From Hufsiella ginkgonis (GTDB lineage: Bacteria; Bacteroidota; Bacteroidia; Sphingobacteriales; Sphingobacteriaceae): 64,000 nt of DNA. The notes under the pieces were generated by a model. It had not been told where the DNA came from. It saw only the letters and a list, made by a program, of their open reading frames with translations, and did no database searches. Every line of letters starts with the position of its first letter. Within the stretch, counting starts at the first letter, position 1. The stretch covers positions 186,001 to 250,000 of the forward strand of contig NZ_WVHS01000004.1 of the NCBI RefSeq assembly GCF_009834915.1. The letters are read 5' to 3'. Positions 26,653 to 34,409 of this stretch are shown here, piece by piece. Position numbers and translations under genes: made by a program.

Positions 26653-27930
26653 ATGAGAATTTTAAAGATCGCCCTTTTCCTATTTTTAGCAGTAAGTTCT
26701 GCAACGACTCCTGCGAACGCACAGGCTGGCGGAAAAAACCGGGCAGCTACCGGGAAACAGACCGCGCTCGACAGTTTCCTGGTAGACGCGGTTACCAGGA
26801 ACTGGGTGGCCGGCAGTACCGCCATCATCCTGCAGAACGGGAAGATCGTGTATGACAAGGCATTCGGCTTTCGCGACCGGGAAGCCGGCATCCGCATGAA
26901 AACAAGCGACATTTTCCGCATTGCGTCCATGACCAAGCCGATCGTTTCTACCGCCGCCCTCATCCTCGTAGAACGGGGCAAGCTAAATCTTGACGATGAG
27001 GTAGCTAAATATATCCCGGAGTTTAGGCACCCCACGGTATTAAAAACCTTCAACAAAGAAGATGGCTCGTACACCACGGAACCTGCCAGATCCGAAATCA
27101 CCGTCAGGCAACTGCTGACCCACACTTCCGGGATCGGTTACGGCTTCCAGGACGAAAAGTTAAACGTGATTTACCAGGAAAATGGCATACCCGACCTGGC
27201 AATCACAGGCAACGTCACCATCGGTGAAAAGATGAAAAAACTGGGAACGCTTCCGCTGGGCGTACAGCCCGGGTCGAAATTTTTCTATGGCTTAAGTATC
27301 GATGTATTGGGTTACGTAATCGAAGTAGCTTCCGGCGAACCGCTCGACCGGTTTGTAACCAACAACATTCTCAAGCCCCTGAAAATGGATGATACCCGGT
27401 TTTTCCTTCCGGACGGGAAAAAAGACCGCTTGGTTACCATGTACAGCGACGCGAAAAATCAACCCCTTACGCGCATTCCCGAGATGAACGGAAACTACAA
27501 TACGCTATACCCGGTGAGGGGCGCGCGCACCTATTTTTCCGGCGGCTCGGGGTTAAGCTCCACCACGCATGATTATGCCCGTTTTCTCCAGATGATCCTG
27601 GGAGGCGGCGAACACAACGGCGTACGCATTCTCAAGCAGGAAACCGTTTCCATGATGTGCAGCAACCAGCTAGGAACGCTCAATCTTGGTCGCGGTAATA
27701 AATTCGGTTTCGGGTTCGAGATCGAGCAGGGAAATAAAGCGCCCAACGGCGCCCGTGCCGGCAAATTGGCCTGGGGGGGCGCCTTTAATACTACTTTCTG
27801 GATCGATCCGGACCGCCGTTCCATCGCCGTGCTGATGACGCAGGCTTACCCTGCTTCCCATTCCCAGGCATTATACGGCGGCTTCGAAAAACGCGTGAAT
27901 GAGTGGCTTGATAACCACAACCCGCTATGA
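26653..27930 (+). CDS. Secreted serine hydrolase, beta-lactamase class C family
   Basis: The 425-residue protein has a signal peptide (MRILKIALFLFLAVSSATTPANAQ) and the SxxK catalytic motif Ser92-Met-Thr-Lys95 (RIASMTKPIVS). It also has the LLTHTSGI motif, a Tyr-containing FFYGLSIDVLGYV segment in place of the YxN element, and a C-terminal AWGGAFNTTFWIDP segment that matches the HxG/KTG-equivalent strand of this family. In this sequence type the activity is usually an esterase or D-peptidase and not antibiotic resistance. It lies 39 nt after GH105 and its stop overlaps the ATG of the decayed rhamnosidase (ATGA), so it belongs to the polysaccharide operon and may be a deacylase. Confidence 0.88.
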   Translation: MRILKIALFLFLAVSSATTPANAQAGGKNRAATGKQTALDSFLVDAVTRNWVAGSTAIILQNGKIVYDKAFGFRDREAGIRMKTSDIFRIASMTKPIVSTAALILVERGKLNLDDEVAKYIPEFRHPTVLKTFNKEDGSYTTEPARSEITVRQLLTHTSGIGYGFQDEKLNVIYQENGIPDLAITGNVTIGEKMKKLGTLPLGVQPGSKFFYGLSIDVLGYVIEVASGEPLDRFVTNNILKPLKMDDTRFFLPDGKKDRLVTMYSDAKNQPLTRIPEMNGNYNTLYPVRGARTYFSGGSGLSSTTHDYARFLQMILGGGEHNGVRILKQETVSMMCSNQLGTLNLGRGNKFGFGFEIEQGNKAPNGARAGKLAWGGAFNTTFWIDPDRRSIAVLMTQAYPASHSQALYGGFEKRVNEWLDNHNPL

Positions 27931-28350
27931 GAAGATCCCTCCTCCTGGCAGCTTGTTCACGGCCTCTTGCTCCCTCCGGGCGCAAAACAAAACCTTACAC
28001 CCCGACCTCCTGAAACGAGCGTGGCCCGCACACTGGATCACGGGGAACGGTATCGCGCAGCGGGAGTACGGGGTTGTTTATCATTTCCGGAAAAACTTTA
28101 CGCTGGACGCGAAGCCTGCCCGGTTCATGGTCAATATCTCTGCAGACAACCGCTATCGCCTCTTCGTAAACGGGAAAGCCGTATGCAACGGACCCGCCGC
28201 ATGCGGCGGGGGAGATCTCCGTCTCACTCACACGCACTGGGGAAACGGATGTCGCCGCCGGGATCTGGTTGCCGCAGGGTACCACGGGTCAATTCATATG
28301 GCTTGGCAAAACCACCGTGCTTAAGAAGGCTGGCAACGAATACATACGTC
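27927..28350 (+). pseudogene. Remnant of an alpha-L-rhamnosidase (GH78-type): start and C-terminal end fused by a large deletion
   Basis: Three coding fragments sit in two frames. Frame 0 from ATG 27927 gives MRRSLLLAA. A one-base shift near 27953 moves to frame 2, reading LFTASCSLRAQNKTLHPDLL, then WPAHWI, YGVVYHFRKNF and SADNRYRLFVNGKAVCNGPA, the N-terminal sandwich of Bacteroidota rhamnosidases. At 28199-28210 this breaks off, and frame 0 resumes with GEISVSLTRTGETDVAAGIW and FIWLGKTTVLKKAGNEYI, which looks like the C-terminal beta domain of the same kind of enzyme. The whole catalytic middle (normally several hundred residues) is missing. The ATG overlaps the stop of the serine hydrolase, the original operon position. 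The family call rests on recalled sequence patterns. Confidence 0.75.
28193..28210. repeat. Perfect 18-bp palindrome at the deletion joint
   Basis: CCCGCCGCATGCGGCGGG is its own reverse complement and lies exactly where the N-terminal and C-terminal parts of the rhamnosidase remnant meet. It may have guided the deletion or been made by it. Confidence 0.8.
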
Positions 28351-28405
28351 AACGGTGGAGTAACACGACTGTCGCCGATCCGTTGGGTGATACGTTACAC
28401 GACGG

Positions 28406-29152
28406 CTACTTTTGTACCAGCTCGCCGGGCAGCACAAATACACACTTTTCGCTGATTAAAAAATCGAGGATCTTTTTAAACTCCCCGAACTGTTCAGGCG
28501 TCCACATCGGCGGGTGTCCCTGCAGGATCATGTTCGAACCTTTGTAACTGCTTTTCGCATAATTCGACACGAAGAAAGCATAATTGGTATTCCCGGTGCC
28601 ATTTTCCATATCCACCCGGTTATTTAGCCGGGTCAGCTTACCGGGAGCAGGAAATTTCCCGCCTGCGAACATTACCACGTTATACGCCGGGTTCTCAGAA
28701 ACCACCTTCAAAGTGGTGCTGTCGATGGCATTGTACGGCGAGCCGAAGGCATGCATCTGCACACCGAGGTATTTAAGGACCCGCTGGTCTGCCCCGTCAA
28801 AATGCCGTTTTTGGAAATCATACGAGGTTCCGCGAAACTCCTGGCTCTTCCCGGGCGGGTTGGTATTGGTATGATCCAATCCATGGTGCCAGATTTCCAG
28901 CAGCGGTTCGCCTTTCGCGTTAGTGGCCCCGATGTATTTACCCAACACGTTCAACGCGGTAGAATCCAATCGATCGGCAATTACGCCCAACGTAAATTTC
29001 ACCTGTCTTTCTACGAGGTAATCCATTACCGCAGCAGCTTTGGTGGTGTTGGCGGCAGCGCCTATATCGTCGAGCTTAAGCACGATCTTTGTTTGCCCGT
29101 TTACCTGCTTCGCCGCCAGGAGGTAAATTATCGCCAGCCATTTACGCTTCAT
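28406..29152 (-). CDS. Polysaccharide deacetylase-like (NodB-fold) secreted protein
   Basis: The 248-residue protein has a short signal sequence (MKRKWLAIIYLLAAKQVNG). The NodB-type motif 1 is KIVLKLDDIG (Asp28, Asp29) and a His pair sits in EIWHHGLDHT (His90, His94), as in motif 2 of carbohydrate esterase family 4. Later elements (FGSPYNAID, ILQGHPPMW) take the place of the Arg/Pro and Leu/His motifs. It probably removes acyl groups from a sugar, but the spacing differs from classical chitin or xylan deacetylases, so other C-N or C-O hydrolysis is possible. It follows the DUF4886 gene by 6 nt, and the two form a minus-strand operon that converges on the decayed rhamnosidase. Confidence 0.75.
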   Translation of the reverse strand: MKRKWLAIIYLLAAKQVNGQTKIVLKLDDIGAAANTTKAAAVMDYLVERQVKFTLGVIADRLDSTALNVLGKYIGATNAKGEPLLEIWHHGLDHTNTNPPGKSQEFRGTSYDFQKRHFDGADQRVLKYLGVQMHAFGSPYNAIDSTTLKVVSENPAYNVVMFAGGKFPAPGKLTRLNNRVDMENGTGNTNYAFFVSNYAKSSYKGSNMILQGHPPMWTPEQFGEFKKILDFLISEKCVFVLPGELVQK

Positions 29153-29158
29153 AACCCG

Positions 29159-30124
29159 TTATTTGGCTGCTCCCTGTTTCCCGGCTACCCGTTTCGCGGT
29201 CTCTTTTAAAAAGCCGGCAAATTCATCGCTTAAGTGTTCCGGTTTAAAGGCAAGTTTGCCCGGGTCCTCGTTATACAAAAAGGCATACCAAACCATTCCG
29301 GCCAGGTAACATCCGGCATCGCTGGCATGGTTGGGATCAAAGGCCAGTTTTTGGTTCTTATCCCAGGAATATCCCACATTCATTGAGTGCGACTGGGCGG
29401 GCAGCGAAGGATAAGCGGCCTTTTCGGCGACAAATTGCTTATCGGGCCGGTACCCCCATTTCCGGTCGTCGTTTACCCGCTGAAACGCATCGCCCGAAGG
29501 GATAATCCTGATACCCAACTGTTTCGCCATGGCATGGTAAGCTGCCCGCGATAAGGTGAACATCTCCCGCTGGCTTTTAGCGGTCACGCTGTCTGTAGCT
29601 GTACGCGATACCCGTCCGAATACCTTCGCATCCGACCGGTAGGCCCACGTCTGGTGAAAAACTACTTCCGCGCCCGGTTGCAGCTTCCTGATAAAGTTAT
29701 ACAGGTTCTGTGCATATGGACTGTAAGAAGCTATGTCGCTCGAAAGAAACGAGTACTGCTGGATGGTCACCACGTCCCACTTCCCGTCGGATAGCAATTC
29801 CCGCAGTGACTTCCCGTTATAGGGACGGCCTGCGGGATCTTTCGGATCGGCTTCATTGGCCACTACCGATGTCCAATGGCGTTGCAGCGGACAGCCGCCC
29901 AGTTCGGCGCGGCCGATAACCAGCTCGTGTCCGCCTTCTTTGCTCAGCTGCGGCAGGTAACGTGTGGCATTTTGCGAAAAACTGTTGCCGATCAGGAATA
30001 ACCGTAACGGCGAATGTTTTTCCTGGGCAAAGATCCGGCCGCCGGTGAAGACGGCCGAAAAAACAACCAGGGAAACAGCGATCTTTCGGATAAAGGAACG
30101 TCTCGTGATCATCATAAATTTCAA
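29159..30124 (-). CDS. DUF4886 (SGNH-hydrolase-like) protein with Tat-type signal
   Basis: The 321-residue protein shows FLIGNSFSQNATRYLPQL, the block I text (GNSFS) of SGNH hydrolases in DUF4886 proteins. GGCPLQRHW and VTIQQYS are blocks with conserved Gly/Asn-type positions, and a late SDAGCYLAGMVWYAFLYNED stretch has the Asp/His region. The N-terminus MITRRSFIRKIAVS matches the twin-arginine pattern (T-R-R-x-F-I-R-K), so folded export by Tat is likely. Family members are mostly found near glycan-degrading genes and are suspected esterases. It is co-transcribed with the deacetylase-like gene. Confidence 0.8.
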   Translation of the reverse strand: MKFMMITRRSFIRKIAVSLVVFSAVFTGGRIFAQEKHSPLRLFLIGNSFSQNATRYLPQLSKEGGHELVIGRAELGGCPLQRHWTSVVANEADPKDPAGRPYNGKSLRELLSDGKWDVVTIQQYSFLSSDIASYSPYAQNLYNFIRKLQPGAEVVFHQTWAYRSDAKVFGRVSRTATDSVTAKSQREMFTLSRAAYHAMAKQLGIRIIPSGDAFQRVNDDRKWGYRPDKQFVAEKAAYPSLPAQSHSMNVGYSWDKNQKLAFDPNHASDAGCYLAGMVWYAFLYNEDPGKLAFKPEHLSDEFAGFLKETAKRVAGKQGAAK

Positions 30125-30136
30125 TGGTTAAAGGGT

Positions 30137-31345
30137 TTATAAATCTCCGCCCGCGTTCATCCGCAAGGTAAAACAGGTTTCTTCTTCGGTAGACCGCACT
30201 TCCAGCGATCCCCGATGGGCGCTGGCGATTTCAGACGCGATGAACAGCCCCAACCCCAGGCCTTGCTGACCCGGTTTATGCGTTCCCCGCGAAAACGGGT
30301 GAAAAAGACGCGCCAGGGCATGTTCCGGGATTTTATCCCCGCTATTGATCACCGACAAAACGAGGTCGCCGCCATCCACCCTGGTGCGCACAACTACAGG
30401 TCCTTCCGTACTTCCGTGCGAAAGCGCGTTACCCAGCAGGTTAGCAAAAAGCTGGGCGATACGGCCGCCGTCACAATTTACCGGCCGATCGAAATTTAAC
30501 TCAGACCGCACTTCCCGGTCAGGCCAGATCACGGCCATCTCCATGATCACTTCGTTGAGGATCTTATCCAGGTCCTGTGCGCTAATGTCCAGGGCGATCC
30601 CTCCGCCAAGTCGTCCGCGGGCAAAATCGAGCACATTCTCTATCATCCCGCGCATGCGGTACGAAGAATCCTGGATGATATGTACCAGCCGCTGCGCCCG
30701 TTCGTCAAGCGGCATCCGCAGCAGCAGTTGGGCTGCGTTTCCCACCGCTCCTACCGGGTTGCGCAGATCATGGCCAAGAATGGCTATAAACTGCTCGCGC
30801 AACTCGGCGCTCTTCAGCTCTTCGGAAAGCTTTACCTGGGTAATTAACAGGCGTTCGATCCCTTGCAGGTGGAACGCGATCAGGTCGGCGTACAGGTTAA
30901 ACATCCCGAGTACCCGGGAGTTGTTCAGGCTCGCCGGGCGCGGATCGATCGCGCAAAGCGTGCCAAAAAAGCTTCCATTCTTTAACATGATCGGCACCGA
31001 GATATAACTCTGGAAACCGTACATAGCCACTGTGTGGTGATCGGCGTATTCAGGATCCAAGGACACCTGGTCGATCACTACCGGCCGTTCATGCTGCCTG
31101 ATCTCGTGGCAAATGGTGGTTTCTACCTTTAACTCCCCGCCGGGCACCAGCCCGAAGGCAATCTCGTCGCGCACCGCGCATGCCACCCACCGGTCCTCTG
31201 TTACCCTCGCAATGGCCGCGAATCCCATCCCTGTAGTACGGCAAATCACTTCTAAAATGGTATTTACAACAGGGATATTCTCAATCGCATCTATATCAGC
31301 CTGGAAATCGTGCACAGTCCTTTCCGTCTTATTCATCTCCTGCAA
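30137..31345 (-). CDS. Cytoplasmic GAF-domain sensor histidine kinase
   Basis: The 402-residue protein has an N-terminal GAF domain (about residues 25-165, with the signature YGFQSYISVPIMLKNGSFFGTLCAID), a HisKA dimerisation helix with His192 (ILGHDLRNPVGAVGN) and a HATPase_c domain with the N box (LFANLLGNALSHG), G1 (INSGDKIPEHAL) and G2 (GQQGLGLGLFIASEI). No membrane segment is present, so the signal is intracellular, perhaps a small ligand or the redox state. No response regulator gene is adjacent, so its partner is elsewhere. It is the most upstream gene of the minus-strand stretch 31345-28406, and the DUF4886 gene follows after 12 nt. Confidence 0.92.
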   Translation of the reverse strand: MQEMNKTERTVHDFQADIDAIENIPVVNTILEVICRTTGMGFAAIARVTEDRWVACAVRDEIAFGLVPGGELKVETTICHEIRQHERPVVIDQVSLDPEYADHHTVAMYGFQSYISVPIMLKNGSFFGTLCAIDPRPASLNNSRVLGMFNLYADLIAFHLQGIERLLITQVKLSEELKSAELREQFIAILGHDLRNPVGAVGNAAQLLLRMPLDERAQRLVHIIQDSSYRMRGMIENVLDFARGRLGGGIALDISAQDLDKILNEVIMEMAVIWPDREVRSELNFDRPVNCDGGRIAQLFANLLGNALSHGSTEGPVVVRTRVDGGDLVLSVINSGDKIPEHALARLFHPFSRGTHKPGQQGLGLGLFIASEIASAHRGSLEVRSTEEETCFTLRMNAGGDL

Positions 31346-31471
31346 GCTATAAAATTTAGTTTGAAAAGGGAAATGGCTGCGGCTCGTCCGGGTAGTTGCA
31401 AACAGGCAGGTTATGCGGTAATATATGTTTATTTTGCTTATATTTTCGGGAAAAATCTTTAACCATTATCA

Positions 31472-32785
31472 ATGAAGAAAACCCTTACGTTATTCATCGT
31501 TTGCTGCAGCCTGGTTTCTTTTGCGCAGACTAAGGCCGACGATGTAAAATCCTTCACGCTAAAAAATGGCATGAAGTTCCTGGTGCTCGAAGATTCATCG
31601 ATCCCTAATGCCAATATGTATCTTTTTTACAAAGTGGGGTCGAGGAATGAGCATCCGGGCATTACAGGTTTATCGCACTTCTTTGAGCATATGATGTTCA
31701 ACGGCGCAAAAAAATACGGCCCGAAAATGTTCGATCGCACCATGGAGTTCAATGGCGGCTCTAACAACGCGTACACCACCGAAAACGTGACCGTGTATAC
31801 CGATTGGTTCCCGGCCAGCTCCATGGAAACGATCTTTGAGCTGGAGGCCGACCGCATAGCCAGCCTGAGCATCGACCCGAAAATGGTGGCCAGCGAACGC
31901 GGCGTGGTAGCCTCAGAAAAAAGCACCGGCCTCGAGAACAGCCAGTGGGAATTGCTGAGCGAACACGTGTCGGCTGCAGCCTTTGTAGTGCATCCCTACC
32001 ACTGGCCGGTGATCGGTTACCAGGATGATATCGACAACTGGACCAAGGAGGATCTGGAGAACTATTTTCATACCTATTATGCACCCAATAACTGCGTGGT
32101 GGTAATGAGCGGCAACATCAGGCTGGACGACGTGAAGCGCCTGGCTGAAAAATACCTGGAGCCCATCCCAGCCGTAACACCGCCCCGCCCCGTGCACCTG
32201 GTTGAGCCTCCGCAAATGGGAGAACGGCGCGTGATGGTACAAAAACAGGTAAATACCCCTTATATTATGGCGGCTTACCATACTCCCAACAGCCGGGATA
32301 AGGATTATTACGCGCTCGATATCTTAAACTATGTACTGTCAAGCGGCAACTCGTCCAGGCTTTACAGTGCGCTGGTAGATAAAAAACAGCTTGCCACTTC
32401 TATCTCGTCCGACTTTTCTCCTTCGTTCGATCCAGGCCTTTTTGCCTTTTACGGGATCTGCGCCAAAGGTGTGAAGGAAGCCGACCTGGAAAACGCCATC
32501 TACGAAGAAATAGAAAAAGTGAAAAAGGATGGCATCACCGCGCAGGAGCTGCAAAAAATCAAAAACCAGAAACTGATGGAATTTTACAGCCAGATCGCCA
32601 CTATCAATGGGAAATCCAATAACATCGGCACTTACGAGCTGTTCTTTGGCGACTACAGGAAAATGTTCGACGCACCCTCGGAATACGAAAAGGTGACCCT
32701 CGCCGATGTGCAGCGCGTGGCCAACCAATATTTAAAGAAATCGAACCGGACAGTAGGTATTTTAAAAGCTAACGTTGAAGAGTAA
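31472..32785 (+). CDS. M16-family zinc metallopeptidase, catalytic subunit
   Basis: The 437-residue exported protein (signal MKKTLTLFIVCCSLVSFAQ) has the inverted zinc motif HxxEH at His69-Glu72-His73 (LSHFFEHMMFNG), with the distal ligand Glu149 (ERGVVASEK) at the usual spacing of 76. The C-terminal half is the inactive M16 domain (Peptidase_M16_C). It follows the pattern of bacterial processing peptidase/PqqL-like proteins, made as two half-size chains. It is probably periplasmic and degrades or processes peptides. The second chain starts 1 nt after this stop codon. Confidence 0.93.
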   Translation: MKKTLTLFIVCCSLVSFAQTKADDVKSFTLKNGMKFLVLEDSSIPNANMYLFYKVGSRNEHPGITGLSHFFEHMMFNGAKKYGPKMFDRTMEFNGGSNNAYTTENVTVYTDWFPASSMETIFELEADRIASLSIDPKMVASERGVVASEKSTGLENSQWELLSEHVSAAAFVVHPYHWPVIGYQDDIDNWTKEDLENYFHTYYAPNNCVVVMSGNIRLDDVKRLAEKYLEPIPAVTPPRPVHLVEPPQMGERRVMVQKQVNTPYIMAAYHTPNSRDKDYYALDILNYVLSSGNSSRLYSALVDKKQLATSISSDFSPSFDPGLFAFYGICAKGVKEADLENAIYEEIEKVKKDGITAQELQKIKNQKLMEFYSQIATINGKSNNIGTYELFFGDYRKMFDAPSEYEKVTLADVQRVANQYLKKSNRTVGILKANVEE

Positions 32786-32786
32786 C

Positions 32787-34187
32787 ATGAAGAAGATCTA
32801 TAATATATTACTTACGCTGTTCGTCCTTACCGGCGGAGCAACCTCGGCACAGGTAGTAAAACCTGCCGCTTTTAAAGTGCCGGCTTACGAAAAGTTCGTG
32901 CTGCCCAATGGCCTTACCGTGTACCTGATGGCACAGCACGAGGTACCCGTGATCAATGTTTCGGCCATTATTCCGGCAGGGGCGATTTATGACGGCGAAA
33001 AGTCGGGACTTGCCTCGCTCACTGCCGCAGGCCTGCAATACGGCACCAAAAGCTACACCAAAGCCCAGATCGAAGAAACGCTCGACTTCATCGGCGCAGA
33101 CCTGAACACGTTCGCATCCAAAGAATCCGCAGGCTTAACCGCCCAGTTTGCCTCGAAAGACCAGGACAAGGTATGGCCTATCCTGAAAGAAGTACTTACC
33201 GAACCTGCATTCAACGCTGAGGAATTCGCCAAAGAAAAGAAAAGGGTGTTACTCGGTCTCGAAAGAGCGAAAGAAAGCCCCAGGAGCGTAATCAATTCCT
33301 ACTGGGATAAATTCATTTACGGCGACCACGTATATGGCAACCCAGTAACGGGCAGTCCCGCAACCGTAGAAAAACTAACGGCGAGCGACCTGTCGGGCTT
33401 TTACAAATTGAATTATCAGCCGCAAGGCTCGGCGATCTCTATAGTAGGCGATTTTGACCCGAAGGCGATGAAAGAAAAACTCACCCGCCTGCTCAGCGGC
33501 TGGAAAAAAGGGACACAGGTACAAAAAAACCTCGCATCGCAGCCCATCGCCCCGCTCACGTCCACACGCGTATTGCTGGTTAACAAAGAGGATGCACGCG
33601 AAACTACCTTCCTGATCGGCGGCGCCGGGATCCGCCGGGATAACCCGGATTATGTGGCACTCCAGGTGGTAAATACCGTATTCGGCGGCCGGTTCACTTC
33701 CTGGCTAAACGACGAATTACGCGTAAACTCCGGCCTTACCTACGGGGCAAGCAGCCGTTTTACGCCGCTAAAAAATGCAGGCACATTTGCTATCTCTACC
33801 TTCACCGCCACCAAAACCACCGGGCCAACTGTAAATAAAGCACTGGAGGTGCTTAAACGCTTCCACGAGCAGGGCATCGATGAAGAGACTTTGGCTTCCG
33901 CGAAAAACTATGTAAAAGGACAATTTCCCCCGGGATACGAAACCTCCGGGCAGCTGGCCTCGCTGCTGAACCAGATGTTCTGGTATGGATTTAACGAGTC
34001 GTTCATCAACAATTTCCAGGCAAATGTGGATGGCATGACTACCGCCAGGGCGAAGGAGATCATTGCTAAGTATTACCCGGCAAACAACCTGCAGTTTATT
34101 ATGGTGGGTAAATCGGCGGATATTAAAGCGATTGCAGAAAAATTGGGGCCGGTAACAGAGAAACAGATCAAGGCAGACGGGTTCTGA
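32787..34187 (+). CDS. M16-family peptidase homologue, non-catalytic partner subunit
   Basis: The 466-residue protein (ATG 32787; a TTG at 32775 would overlap the previous gene) has a signal peptide (MKKIYNILLTLFVLTGGATSAQ) and the M16 fold. At the zinc-motif position it reads GLASLTAAGLQYGTK, so the HxxEH ligands are lost. Its C-terminal half keeps FGGRFTSWLNDELRVNSGLTYGASS, the R/Y pair typical of the substrate-binding side of M16B heterodimers. It should pair with the catalytic chain encoded 1 nt upstream, closing the peptidase chamber. The gene ends in the repeat block before the convergent gene. Confidence 0.92.
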   Translation: MKKIYNILLTLFVLTGGATSAQVVKPAAFKVPAYEKFVLPNGLTVYLMAQHEVPVINVSAIIPAGAIYDGEKSGLASLTAAGLQYGTKSYTKAQIEETLDFIGADLNTFASKESAGLTAQFASKDQDKVWPILKEVLTEPAFNAEEFAKEKKRVLLGLERAKESPRSVINSYWDKFIYGDHVYGNPVTGSPATVEKLTASDLSGFYKLNYQPQGSAISIVGDFDPKAMKEKLTRLLSGWKKGTQVQKNLASQPIAPLTSTRVLLVNKEDARETTFLIGGAGIRRDNPDYVALQVVNTVFGGRFTSWLNDELRVNSGLTYGASSRFTPLKNAGTFAISTFTATKTTGPTVNKALEVLKRFHEQGIDEETLASAKNYVKGQFPPGYETSGQLASLLNQMFWYGFNESFINNFQANVDGMTTARAKEIIAKYYPANNLQFIMVGKSADIKAIAEKLGPVTEKQIKADGF

Positions 34188-34404
34188 TTAGTTGTCAGTG
34201 ATCAGTTGTCAGTGATCAGTTGTCAGTTCCTATCCCGCGGAAGTGGTCAGTTGCCGGTTTTCAGTGATCAGTTGTCAGTTCCTATCCCGAGCTTATGCGC
34301 CCGGACAGAACTGACTACTGACTACTGACTACTGACTACTGACAACTGACTACTGACTACTGATCACTGACTACTGACAACTGATCACTGACAAACTGAC
34401 CACT
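34186..34404. repeat. Intergenic block of short direct and inverted repeats (CAGTTGTCAGTGAT type)
   Basis: The gap between two convergent genes is filled with repeats of TGATCAGTTGTCAG on the left and the complement CTGACTACTGACAACTGATCA on the right. A 21-bp perfect inverted repeat joins 34192-34212 (also 34206-34226) with 34374-34394. The phrase GTGATCAGTTGTCAGTTCCTATCCCG occurs twice on the left. The block can fold as a very long hairpin in both transcripts and probably acts as a two-way terminator. Confidence 0.85.
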
Positions 34405-34409
34405 ACTAA

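Noticed and set aside
26653-27930. Antibiotic-resistance beta-lactamase
   Set aside because: The SxxK motif is shared by many esterases and peptidases; the operon is for polysaccharide use and the YxN element is changed.
34186-34404. CRISPR array from regular short repeats
   Set aside because: Units are overlapping direct and inverted copies with no unique spacers and no cas genes.
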